The notes under the pieces are model-generated. The model had not been told where the DNA came from, ran no database searches, and worked only from the letters and a program-made list of their open reading frames with translations. Source: Hygrophila difformis (lineage: Eukaryota; Streptophyta; Magnoliopsida; Lamiales; Acanthaceae). From it: a stretch of 64,000 nucleotides of DNA. The DNA lies in the NCBI GenBank assembly GCA_030278955.1, contig JAOANR010000003.1, forward strand, positions 34,296,080 to 34,360,079. Direction: 5' to 3'. Below are positions 1 through 9,931 of the stretch, piece by piece. Numbering within the stretch: position 1 is the first letter of the stretch; every line of letters starts with the position of its first letter. Position numbers and translations under genes: made by a program.

Positions 1-402
1 ACCCTGTTATGGTCCAAAAAAAAAAATTTAACTCTAAGAGAAATATCAAAACTGAATGAACAAAAACAGGAATTAAAGGATAAAATGAAAAGAAAAAATA
101 AAGAATGTAAGAATAATTTAGAAGAAATTATTGAGAAAGAAGTACAGAAAATATTACAAAAAATACAAACAAAAGAACAACAACAAGCAGACATCGAAGC
201 TCACTTGTTCTTAGAGGAAAACTTACCAGAAGGACAAAATTCTGAAAACACATTAATGGAACAATATATGGGAGACCATATGTCCTTACATTTCGAAAAA
301 ACAAATAAAACATCTAAGGAATTCATGAACCAAGATATTGTCATGAAAAACACAGGAGACAGTATAACAAGAGTCCCTGGAACTCCATTTTCCTCATATT
401 AA
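1..402 (+). pseudogene. Endogenous caulimovirid remnant, 5' segment
   Basis: The frame is open from the left window edge to a TAA at 400-402; the first ATG is at 85. The product is rich in Lys, Glu and Gln and looks helical or coiled-coil in its first ~45 residues. It lies in the same reading frame as the capsid and protease segments downstream, so the three pieces look like one polyprotein interrupted by stops. No domain can be named from this part alone; the assignment rests on the neighbours. Base composition is very A-rich, as expected for plant pararetrovirus DNA and unlike the GC-rich DNA that starts near 2300. Confidence 0.55.
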
Positions 403-1467
403 AGAGGAACTGAGTGGAGACCTGGAACTAATTATACTGGAAATAATTCTAGACACTCAATAACACATGTTCATCCAGAATATCCTTATGGAAGAATACA
501 ACCTGGAATGATAACAAAACCTAGAGGAATTAGGCAACCCTTAGAAAGAGGATATTATCATAATCCAACAATATTAGAAGTGACAAATGTAAGCCCTCGA
601 GAATGGGGCTCAGTAATTGCAAAATGGAAAAATATAGTTGTGGCTGATTACATCAAAAACAAAAATGATTATAATGATACTGCTGAATCAATGTACGGAT
701 ATCTTGAAATTTATTTCGGAGAATTCGCATAATCATTGTGGGAAGTATTTAAAAGAGACTATCCAATGGATTATCAAGACTTAATAGAAAGAGGACCAAA
801 TCCTTATTACTTTGTAAATAAAATATCAAGTCTGATAACATGTGAAGATGATAATTCAGGACATATAACAACACAAATGGATGCCCTAATCCATCTGGAC
901 CAGATGCATTTAGATGACTTGTATGGAACAATAGACTTTTTAAATGAATACGTCTACTATACAGGCCTAGCAGGAGGTGCTTTTAACCAAGAGTTAGGTG
1001 AAAAATTATTTAAGAAAATACCAAGATCAATTGGTCAAGAAATTCAAGATACATGGAATAAAATGGTTGAAAATAATCCTCAACAATGGATTATTAGTAT
1101 GAGGGCTGTTCATGTAGTAAAAATATTAAAAGATAAGTGTACAAATATAATTGCACAAAAACAACTTAAGAAAATTGATTACTCATTCTGTAAAAATATA
1201 TACACTCCTCAACATTATGGTAGGCCGGAGCCATTAAGGAAAAAACCTAAATTCATGACAAGAAAGAAGTATTTCATAAAACAATTAAATAGCAGAAGAT
1301 CTTTCTTAAAACAAAAACATCACGTCAGAAAATATAATCCTAATAGAAATTATACAAAGAAACTTGCTTGTTTCACATGTGGTGATGAAAGCCATTTGGC
1401 AACAACATGTCCTAAAAGAAAAAACCAACATTCTAGAGAGGCAATTCTTACAGAATGTATACAATAA
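403..1467 (+). pseudogene. Endogenous caulimovirid capsid-protein region with CCHC zinc knuckle
   Basis: Same frame as the preceding segment, with TAA stops at 730-732 and 1465-1467. The C-terminal part carries a basic region followed by a CCHC zinc knuckle (CFTCGDESHLATTC, 1369-1410), the layout of Caulimoviridae coat proteins, which bind nucleic acid during assembly. Upstream, the stretch around 736-1130 has the aromatic and acidic composition of the capsid core. A Ty3 or Ty1 gag was considered. The A-rich codons and the Cys-rich domain plus protease directly downstream favour a pararetrovirus. The stops mean that the copy as present cannot give a full-length protein. Genus is not assigned. 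Confidence 0.7.
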
Positions 1468-2300
1468 GATATATTGGATGTAGACTCAGATCTTTCTGAG
1501 ACAGAAACAATATATAGTATAGTAACAGTAGAAGAAAATGTTATGGAAGAACAAGGGGATAATGATCCCTATGAAATGATTAATATGCTCGCAAATGAAA
1601 ACTCATATAATGGTATCACATATAAAGAATATATGATGCCATATGAAACTGATTATATGATGAGAGAAATTAATGAATGCGAAAACCATAATTGGCTTTT
1701 CAGGATAGGCACAGATTCTACACCTTGTATAAAATGCTCTTATTATCCATCAAGAAAATTAAGAGCTAGATGTACAATATGTCATATAGAAATATGTCAA
1801 ACATGCTTGATAAGACATTATAAAACCAAATTTCCCGAAGAAATGCCAATAACAAAAATTGATGATAATTATACATTTATCACAAAATGGATAGACATAA
1901 TAGAAAGGAAACTTTATGACTTACAAAATATGACAACCCTTAAAGAATTAAAAACTAAAATTGAAAATATAGAAGATGTGCTAGAAGAATATAACATGCT
2001 AAGTCCTAAAAAAACAAAAAATAAAGAAAAAGAAATTCCTGAAGAAGAATCTAATGATGAACAAAATCTTAGTACAGAGTACATGTTAGCACAAAATCCT
2101 AGTACAGAGTATATACCTGTTTGCCAAGATCCTTCATCATTAACAACACTAAAGGTACCAATAATCTTTAAATTAAGGGAATTAATATTCCGTACTAATG
2201 CGATTATTGATACAGGATTTACAAGGATGATAATAAATGAAAAACTTATACCAGAACATCTACAGAAAAACTTAGCAAAATGGCGTGGGAGCCAAATCGG
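1468..2300 (+). pseudogene. Endogenous caulimovirid Cys-rich domain and start of aspartic protease
   Basis: Continues the same frame after the TAA at 1465-1467. Paired Cys residues (a CxxC at about 1726-1737, then two more pairs up to ~1806) form a putative second zinc-binding domain between capsid and protease, an arrangement seen in several caulimovirids. A Lys/Glu-rich linker follows, with a short duplicated peptide (STEYMLAQNP / STEYIPVCQD). Then comes the retropepsin active-site triplet DTG (codons 2209-2217) in a typical hydrophobic setting. The protease is cut short: recognisable viral sequence ends at about 2280-2330, and RT and RNase H are absent. This is a truncated, inactive genomic copy. 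Confidence 0.7.
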
Positions 2301-2660
2301 CAGCATTAATTATCCCATCGGGACCATGCTCCAGGACCAGGACCCGGAAGTTCACGGACCAGATTGCCACCCTTCTCAAGATTGCAGAATTCACAGAGGA
2401 AATCAACAGAGAAGAAGGTAGCAGTCTGAAAGCATTGATCCTGATCTAACTCGAAGAGGCCGGAGGGATTCCATGGATTCCATCCATGGAATCCCCAATT
2501 TTGAAGCAATAAGCCATCACCGTCGCCGGAGAGTCACCGGAGGATCACCGGAGGTCAAAATGGAGCTCGCCGGAAAAGTGGCCGGAAGTTGGCCGGAGGA
2601 CGGCCGGAACCACCGCCGGACGTCGGACAATTTTCAGAGATGGTCGGACATTAATATTTT
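2300..2660. other. GC-rich stretch of unknown origin
   Basis: Composition shifts abruptly from A-rich viral DNA to GC-rich DNA with many CCGG/GCCGGA words (2450-2640) and a small palindrome around TTCCATGGATTCCATCCATGG-like sequence (2468-2490). A short open stretch crosses the junction but resembles nothing I know. It probably marks the breakpoint between the viral fragment and the next element. Confidence 0.4.
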
Positions 2661-2713
2661 GTAATAGTATAAACAGTGTAGGAATAAGGACATCATTTTT
2701 GGCTAAGGCATGA

Positions 2714-3081
2714 GAAGTGATGCGGTCTAAACCGCATCACCCTCGATGCGGTCTTTTAAACCCCATCGCACCACCCTCAGCCTTGCCAAAGTCGATGCGG
2801 TCTTTTAAACCGCATCGCATCCTCCTTGTGCATTTCCAATTCCCAAATCGATGCGGTCTCCCTCGATGCGGTCTAAGCCTAAACTGCATCACCTAAACCG
2901 CATCAGCTTAAAATTAATATCAAGTCCAGGATGCGGTCTTTTTGTCTGATGCGGTCTAAACCGCATCGCCTCTTTTAAACCGCATCGTCTCATTTTGTAA
3001 TAGATAGGTCCATTTTCTGCCTGATGCGGTCTACGTGTGTCGATGCGGTCTAGACCGCCTCACTTCTATTAAACCGCATCA
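2714..3081. repeat. Array of inverted GATGCGGTCT / AAACCGCATC motifs (U3)
   Basis: Multiple copies of GATGCGGTCT alternate with the complement AAACCGCATC, giving many potential hairpins with short spacers. A second array of the same motif lies at 4216-4530. Because it sits just upstream of a TATA box, it is likely an LTR enhancer-type or structure-forming array. Confidence 0.8.
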
Positions 3082-3164
3082 GTATCAGTTTTTGATGTAT
3101 TTTTCATTTCTTATTTTTCTTCCTTTGTTTTTTAATCCTTCCTATGGTTTGTTTAATGGGGTTG

Positions 3165-3177
3165 GCCTATATATATG
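3165..3177 (+). promoter_or_regulatory. TATA box of candidate LTR
   Basis: CCTATATATATGACC fits a plant TATA box. It lies directly downstream of the palindromic array and about 390 bp before the primer binding site. Confidence 0.5.
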
Positions 3178-3556
3178 ACCTTCCCCTCATTTGTAACACA
3201 TATTTTGCTTGAATGAAAATTATCCTTTCTCTTCAAAAGATCATTGTGAGTTTACGCACACTCTCACACACTCTTTGTATGTTTGTTGGGAAACATTTAT
3301 CAATCTTGGACTGAGGCATCCATTGTTGATCATCAAACCTTGGCTCGAGTGGAAGGATTGGGTTGAGGTCAAGGTTTCGAACACCTTGGTTGCTTCCTCC
3401 GACGGCCCTTGTTGCGGTTTTGTCTCCTTATTCCTTTTATTTTCCTTTTGAGTTCATCTTCTTCCATCTATCATTATCTTAATCTTCCGCATAACCTCCC
3501 TTAATATTCCTTAAGCAAGTTAGTAACCAAGAGATCCATGGTATCCTAATTTAATT

Positions 3557-3570
3557 GGTATCAGAGCCTA
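3557..3570 (+). other. Primer binding site, initiator tRNA-Met type
   Basis: TTGGTATCAGAGCC matches the common plant retrotransposon primer site complementary to the 3' end of initiator tRNA-Met. It defines the start of the internal region of an LTR element. Confidence 0.75.
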
Positions 3571-5154
3571 TCTTGGTTCTACTTGTTATTATCTTGAAAA
3601 ATCTAAAAATATATTCCCTTGTGTTTGTGTTAGGGTTTCCTAAAAACTTTGTTTGTTCTTGTTATTCCGAAAACCCTAAAAATATTTCCCTTGTTATTTT
3701 GTTGTTTTGGTTGTTATCCTTCTTGTTCTTGTGTTAGATCTTGGTATCTTGTGTCTTGTGTTTGTTTCTCACCACCGAATCCCATCTCACTTGCTAAACC
3801 CTTGTTTCATTCTTCATTGTTCATTGTGTGTTCATGTGTGCATGATATTTTGTTTAACAAATTATTAGGGCATATTTAAACACAACAGTGGGGTTATTTT
3901 GTAGGTTTGGGGTGTGAGGTTGTTTGGTGTTCTTGTTGGTGTTCATCTTGTTCTTGACACCTTCATATTGTTCTTCCCAAGACTTGTAATAGATAGGATA
4001 TTGGAAGGATATTGATGTTGCATGAAAAAGGCTATATGTAATAGAGGTACTCATTAAATGTGTCCAATCATTTGCCATAAATCGGCTCCTTGATTAGAGT
4101 GTTGTAATAGAATTGGATACTAGAGATATTGAGCATGAAATTCCCCAAGGTGGTACGAGACCAATATCCGAAAAAGAAGGAAGAAAAGTCAAGGTTGGTG
4201 AGCCACCAAGTTCAAAAACGAGGCGGTCTGTGCTACTCGATGCGGTCTGTTAAACCGCATTGCCTCCAGTAAACCGCATCACCCTCCAAGGTGAAGAAAA
4301 TTTGAAAAAAATTCCAAAGTATCAAAATTCGATGCGGTCTATGCACTCGATGCGGTCTATGCGGTCTATGCACTCGATGCGGTCTGTTTAACCGCATCCC
4401 CTTTAAACCGCATCGCATTACCTGTGCTCCAAGAAATTCTCACCAAGTCCAAGGAAGCCTTGATGCGGCCTACTGCTTGATGCGGTCTGACCCTTAAACC
4501 GCATCGCCTCTTAAACTGCATCACCTGAAGGAGAAAATTTTTCTAAGTGTTGGAAATTCTCATATTCCTTCACTTGTGATATTTTTTTTATTTTTATTTT
4601 CTTGAGTGGAATACAATAAGGTGAATATCGGACTGGCACAATCGTGAAACCCTAGCCCGAGAAGCCACTTGAGTAATTTTTACAATAAAGTGGATATCGG
4701 ACTGGCACCTTGTGAAACCTAGCCCGAGAAGTCATTTGAGTATTCGGGGTATTTTCCGAGTGTTTAGTGAGGTCTTAATTTTCCATTTCTATATTGGGAC
4801 CAGATACACTGTTGTTGTGATAATTGCTCGCATAAGGTGTTGAACTTAATTGATTGCATTGCATGTCACATAATTCCACCTTATAATTTTTGAATTGAGT
4901 CGAGCAGTTACATTTGATCTGTGTACTGCGCGTCCCTTATCTCAGGCCTCACTCTCTGAACACTTGGGCATTTGTTTGTGATCATTGTGGACTGCATTTC
5001 ATACCAGGTTGTGAATCAACCCAGCATTCAGCCATCGGGTTGTGAGCAAGCTGAGCGAATTTACCGAGTGATCCAGATAAATTCCCTCTGTTATATTACA
5101 TAATATTTTCTTCTTCTTTTCAGATATTGCATAATTTTCTGTTAGTACCCTGAC
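3571..5154 (+). other. Untranslated leader of element A with internal repeats
   Basis: No coding sequence is supported here. The stretch holds a second GATGCGGT array (4216-4530) and a two-copy direct repeat (about 4612-4675 and 4682-4742, core ATATCGGACTGGCAC ... AGCCCGAGAAG). A second TGTAATAGAATTGG at 4103 resembles the LTR start at 2661. At 1.6 kb it is long for a leader of this group, so another insertion may be hidden in it. Confidence 0.45.
4216..4530. repeat. Second array of inverted GATGCGGT / ACCGCATC motifs
   Basis: Same motif as the U3 array at 2714-3081, including a tandem GATGCGGTCTATGCACTC repeat at 4330-4385. It lies downstream of the primer site, so it is not part of the first LTR copy. 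Confidence 0.75.
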
Positions 5155-6490
5155 GTGGCAGGTTCAGGACAATCTTCTAACAAGGATCTGATGGATATAT
5201 TGCTAAAGTTGACTGCTCGAATGGACAGTATGGATCAGAGAATGGATGATTTGAATCATCGGGTTGACACCTTCAAGGACGACATGGTCATGCATGGAAA
5301 TGCTGTTCAGGCTGACACCATGAGGCGCCTTGAACTGAAGATATAGGAAGTGTTTGACAGATAAACGCCACAAGCCAATCCACCTGCGACGTCCAGTACC
5401 CCTCGGAGCCATCAAAGTGGACCCCAGGGTGTCCAAAGCCAAGAAATGGAGGAGGCTGCGGCCGAACTCGATGCCCAACAACAGAATGAGATGAATTTCA
5501 TCCTTAACCGTCAACAGGGACCCCGACGAGTTGGCCGAAACAATCCTGTACCTCAGACACCCGCAAACTCCAACCTCCAAGAGTGCCTGTTCCACCCAGA
5601 CCAGCCAGACATCAGCATCATGATACCGAGTCAGATCCAGAAGAGGAAGAAGTCTACAGGAACCCCCGCAGAAATAACCACCATGATGAGCCCGACCGAG
5701 ACTTGAAGGGGATCAAGTTTGACATTCCCCCATTCAAGGGAACATCCAATCCGGATGAATTCGATTGGATGTACCCTTGAATGGAAACATTCGATGAAGC
5801 TCATTTTCAACTGCTATAACTACGCGGATATCAAAAAGGTCAATGTGGCCGTTTGTGCGTTCAAAGATTATGCGTTAGTATGGTGGCAGAAGGTGACTCA
5901 TGACATTCATCGGAATGGACTATGATCCCATTCAGACTTGGGCTACACTGACACGGGCCATGGAAAACAGATTCATACCATCTCACTACCGACAGGACTT
6001 ATACGATAAGCTTGCATTTCTCGTTCAAGGGAACAGGTCGGTAGAGGAGTATTTCAAAGAAATGGAGACTCTCTTACTGAAAGCCGGAGTAAATGAAGAC
6101 GAGGGCATCACAAAGTCTAGATTTCTCAAAGGACTCCGAATCGAGATCCGAAAGGAGGCTAAGCTTCGACCATACGACACCCTGTCCGATTTGTGGAGCT
6201 GGCCATGAAACTTGAGACCGATGATCGACCTCGAGTGCAGAAATACAGACAGGATTCCGGATCCAGTTCACAGAAGCCCTGGAATCAAAGGACGTTTATT
6301 CCAAGAGAAGATAAGCCAAAACCGAAAGGTTTCGAGATGGCCAAGGAATTTAATGCCTACAGTCATTTGATAAGGACCGGAAGAAGGAGGTCACTTGCTT
6401 CAAATGTGGACAAAAGGGACATTACTCGCCTGAGTGCCCTTTCACCAAAAGAGCTGCACTCCTGGAAGACGGATCTTGGAAAATAATAGA
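5155..6490 (+). pseudogene. Element A gag (CRM-like Ty3/gypsy), decayed
   Basis: Gag motifs run through several frames. A short coiled-coil N-terminus (5155-5343) begins at GTG, so the original ATG appears lost. It is followed by a capsid core with the Ty3 signatures FKGTSNPDEF, AVCAFKDYALVWWQKV and RSVEEYFKEMETLL (5719-6200). A zinc knuckle CFKCGQKGHYSPEC lies at 6396-6437. Frame changes occur around 5346, 5775, 5925 and 6200, so no functional Gag can be made. The protein would bind RNA and build the virus-like particle in the cytoplasm. Downstream protease and RT have matching family features. Confidence 0.8.
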
Positions 6491-6659
6491 CTCCGATGAT
6501 GAACAACCTGAACAGACTGACAGAGAGGAAAACGAGGACTCTGATGACAGTGAAGAATTCTATGCAGCCGAGAAAACAATTGAAGAGGATCGCAAATTGA
6601 CCAATTTGGTGGCCATGCGAACTCTCAGTGCTGAACTAACAGAAGAGAAACCTCGTATT

Positions 6660-7260
6660 GACGAGCAAAGGGAGAATTGATTTTACTGTCATTGTGATCT
6701 AAAGGGCAACGTTGCTTCTGTGATAGTCGTTAATGGGAGTTGCACTAATGCTGTGAGTGCTTATGTTGTTCGCAGGTTGGGCATTCCGACGGAAGGACAT
6801 CCGAGTCCCTACCACCTCCATTGGATGAACGACAGTAGTGACTTGGAAGTCAATCGGAGAGCCAAAATTCCTATCAAGATCGGGTCCTATTCTGAAAGCA
6901 TTATTTGTGACGTCATTCCTATGACTGCTTGTCACATTCTGCTAGGCCGACCGTGGTTGTATGATCGCGACGTCAAATACAAGGGTCGTGCCAATTGTTT
7001 ATCATTCATTTTGAAACAAAAGAAAATAAATGTCAAGCCACTGTCTGTCAAGATGGTTCGAGCAGATCAAGATGTTCTGCGTGCAAACATGAAGAAGGAT
7101 GAGGCAGAGCGGAAAGCAAAGGATAAAGGGAAAACTCTCTGCATTGAGAGCACCCCTGCCAATTCGTGCCTGCTGACTACTCGAACCGATTTTGAGCAAA
7201 CCATGCGCGCACCAAGCTCAACAGGTTACTGTTTCCTTGCTTTTGCAAAACCCGTTGGAT
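6660..7260 (+). pseudogene. Element A aspartic protease, active site altered
   Basis: 6720-7262 encodes a retropepsin fold of the plant Ty3/gypsy type: VNGSCTNAVSAYVVRRLG at the first beta-strand and active site, then CDVIPMTACHILLGRPW, the flap-side ILLGRPW motif. Related elements have Asp before GGSCTN or GSCTN; here the residue is Asn (VNGSC), so the catalytic aspartate looks mutated. The segment continues into a linker toward RT with a break near 7200-7260. The copy is inactive. Confidence 0.75.
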
Positions 7261-8700
7261 GATATTTACAGAACTTGCACTGCTGCACCTAATATTCCTA
7301 TTAATTTTTCCAGGATGTTAGAGGAAAATTCTGATGTTTTCCCGGATGGAGTACCGGCTGGTCTACCACCTCAACGCGGAATCGAACACCAAATTGATTT
7401 CGTGCCAGGCGCTTCAATTCCGAATCGGCCAGCCTACCGAATGAATCCGGAGGAAATAAAAGAAGTGCAGAGGCAAGTGCAAGAGCTGGTGAACAAGGGA
7501 TGAGTCCGAGAAAGCCTCTCACCGTGTGCTGTGCCAGTCTTATTGGTCCCCAAGAAAGACGGCACGTGGCGCATGTGTGTGGATTGCCGAGCCGTTAATG
7601 CCATAACCATCAAGTATCGGCACCTGATCCCACGTTTGGACGATATGCTTGACGAGCTGGGTCACGCCAGCATACTTTCGAAAATTGATCTACGAAGTGG
7701 TTATCATCAAATCCGGATGCAACCGGGAGATGAATGGAAGACTGCGTTCAAGACAAAATTCGGACTGTATGAATGGCTGGTCATGCCACTTGGATTGACG
7801 AATGCGCCTTCAACATTCATGCGGCTTATGAACGAGACCCTTCGTCGATTTATTAATAAATTTTTCGTTGTGTGCATTTATTAATAAATTTGTCGTTGTA
7901 TATTTTGACGATATATTAGTGTATAGTGCTAGTGAATCTGGTCATCTTTCCCATGTCCAACAGGTGCTAAACAGGTTACGAGAGGTTCAGTTATATGCCA
8001 ACAAAGAGAAGTGCACGTTCCATGCAACTGAACTCTCGTTTCTCGGATATATTGTTGGACGTGGAGGGCTTAAGGTCGATGAGACAAAGATCAAGGCGAT
8101 CTCGGAATGGAAGCCACCCACGAGCGTACATGAAGTTCGATAATTCTTGGGGTTGTGTGGATTCTTCCGGAGATTCCTCCCGAATTTCAGTCTGATAGCG
8201 GCACCCCTGACTTCACTACTCAAGAAAGGACTTGTTTACAAGTGGGGGCCGTCTGAACAAAAAAGTTTTGAGGAACTGAAGTCCAAGCTGACTCATGCAC
8301 CGGTATTGGCCCTATCTGATTTTGATCTACCGTTCGAGGTAGAGTGTGATGCATCAGGCACCGGCATGGGGGCAGTCTTGTTACAAAATGGTAAGCCAGT
8401 GGCATACCACAGCGAAAAGTTCTCTGGAGCTCAGTTGAATTAATCAACATACGACAAAGAACTCTACGATGTGGTCCAAGCTTTAAAGACGTGGCAACAC
8501 TATCTTCGGGGCCGTGAGTTCATCATCCATACGGACCACGAGACCCTCAAGCACATTCGGAACCAAGGTCAACTAGGGAAAAGGCATGCACCCTGAGCGG
8601 ATTCATTGAGACATTGCCTTATGTACTTATGTACAAAAAGGGAAAGGAAAATATTGTTGCAGACGCCCTATCCCGAAAAACAGCCTTGGCGGCCATTGCC
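7261..8700 (+). pseudogene. Element A reverse transcriptase and RNase H, decayed
   Basis: RT motifs are clear: [67 protein letters not shown] and the catalytic YFDDILVYS (7905-7930). RNase H follows (FEVECDASGTGMGAVL, then HTDHETLKH near 8530). The wording of the motifs is closest to the CRM chromovirus group. Breaks: TGA at 7501-7503, a 28-bp tandem duplication at 7849-7900 that shifts frame just before the catalytic motif, a stop at about 8142, a TAA at 8441-8443 and a stop at 8595. It cannot produce enzyme. Confidence 0.85.
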
Positions 8701-9917
8701 ACGACGCATTTGATAGGCTTCGATCATAATAAGGATCAATATGCCACTGATCTGACTTCATGGATTTCTGGGCAGAATCCGAAAGGCACGGGTTCAATGA
8801 GTATTCTAGACTCGATGGATTTCTATAATTCGAGAACCGTCTGTGCATTCCTAAGGGATCCGTTCGGGAGTTATTAATCAAAGAAGTTCACAACGGAGAC
8901 CTTATGGGACATTTCGGGAGGACTGCCACCTTCGGTATTTTGAGCGAACATTTCTACTGGCCGGGAATGAGGAAGGAAGTGGATGATCTGATATCCAAGT
9001 TCATCGTCTGCCTGAAGGCGAAGTTCCACTTCCAAGCCACACGGATTGTATATGCCTCTACCGATTCCCGAGGGACCATAGATTGATATTTCGATGGATT
9101 TCGTGCTTGGACTACCATGGACTGCTCGGAACAAAGATTCGATATTTGTAGTGGTAGATCATTTCAACAAGATGGCTCATTTTATCCCTTGCACGAAGAC
9201 CAATGACGCCCACCACATTTCCAAATTATTCTTTTAGGAAGTGATGCGTCTCCATGGGATCCCGAAGACGATTGTGTCGGACCGAGACACAAAATTTGTC
9301 AGCTCTTTTTGGAAATCTATGTGGCATGAGATTGGCACGAAGCTGTTGTTTTCCACAGCATATCACCCTCAAACAGACGGGCAGACTGAAGCCGTCAACA
9401 GAGTGTTGGGTAATCTGATGAGGATTATTACTGCTTCAAGCTACAAGAGCTGGGACGAGTGTCTGTCCTACATTGAGTTTGCATACAATAGACACGTCCA
9501 CAGTGCCACTAACATGTCACCGTTCGAGATTGTCTATGGTTTCAACCCACTAACACCTGTCGATCTGCTGCCATTGCCCCACAATCTCGAGCTATACAGG
9601 AGCTTCACAGGAACGCCCAGGAAAGCCTCGAGAAGGCCACGGAGACATATGCGAAATATGCCAACAGAGGGCGGAGGAAGCTGCTGTTAAAGCTCGGGGA
9701 TTGGGTGTGGCTCCATATGCGGAAGGAGAGGTTTCCATTGAAGAGGCGTGACAAACTTTCCCTTCGGGGGGACGGTCCATTCAGAGTGCTGGAGAAGATC
9801 AATGACAACGCATACAGGTTAGAACTGCCTCTTGAGTATGGAATTAATGCCACTGCCACATTTAATGTTGCAGATCTCGCCCTCTACAAGGAAGAAGGGA
9901 AGAGCTTGTTCGGTTGA
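8701..9917 (+). pseudogene. Element A integrase, decayed
   Basis: Fragments of the integrase lie in shifting frames: the zinc-binding region (FYWPGMRKEVDDLISKFIVC at 8950-9010), then the core with [20 protein letters not shown] and [15 protein letters not shown] (9270-9405) giving D and E of the DD35E triad, and a C-terminal GPFRVLEKINDNAYRLELP stretch ending at a TGA at 9915-9917. In the HHCC domain one Cys pair is altered (CLKAKF). I see no chromodomain, in line with CRM-type elements, which carry a short CR motif instead. Only 14 bases after the stop the LTR of element B begins, so the 3' LTR of A is missing. Confidence 0.8.
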
Positions 9918-9931
9918 TGGCTCAACCTTCT

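Larger units (their letters stand above)
2661..3553 (+). mobile_element. Candidate 5' LTR of element A
   Basis: It starts TGTAATAG, contains a TATA box (near 3166) followed by a short leader with an AATGAAAA polyadenylation-like signal, and is followed at about 3558 by a tRNA-Met type primer binding site. The U3 portion (2714-3081) is an array of inverted GATGCGGT / ACCGCATC motifs. The exact ends are uncertain: I did not find a matching 3' LTR, because element A is cut by element B at 9932. It could instead be a solo or foreign LTR next to element A. Confidence 0.5.

Noticed and set aside
4233..4418. Minus-strand ORF rich in HRPHRVHRPHR
   Set aside because: Translation of the GATGCGGT array, a repeat artefact.
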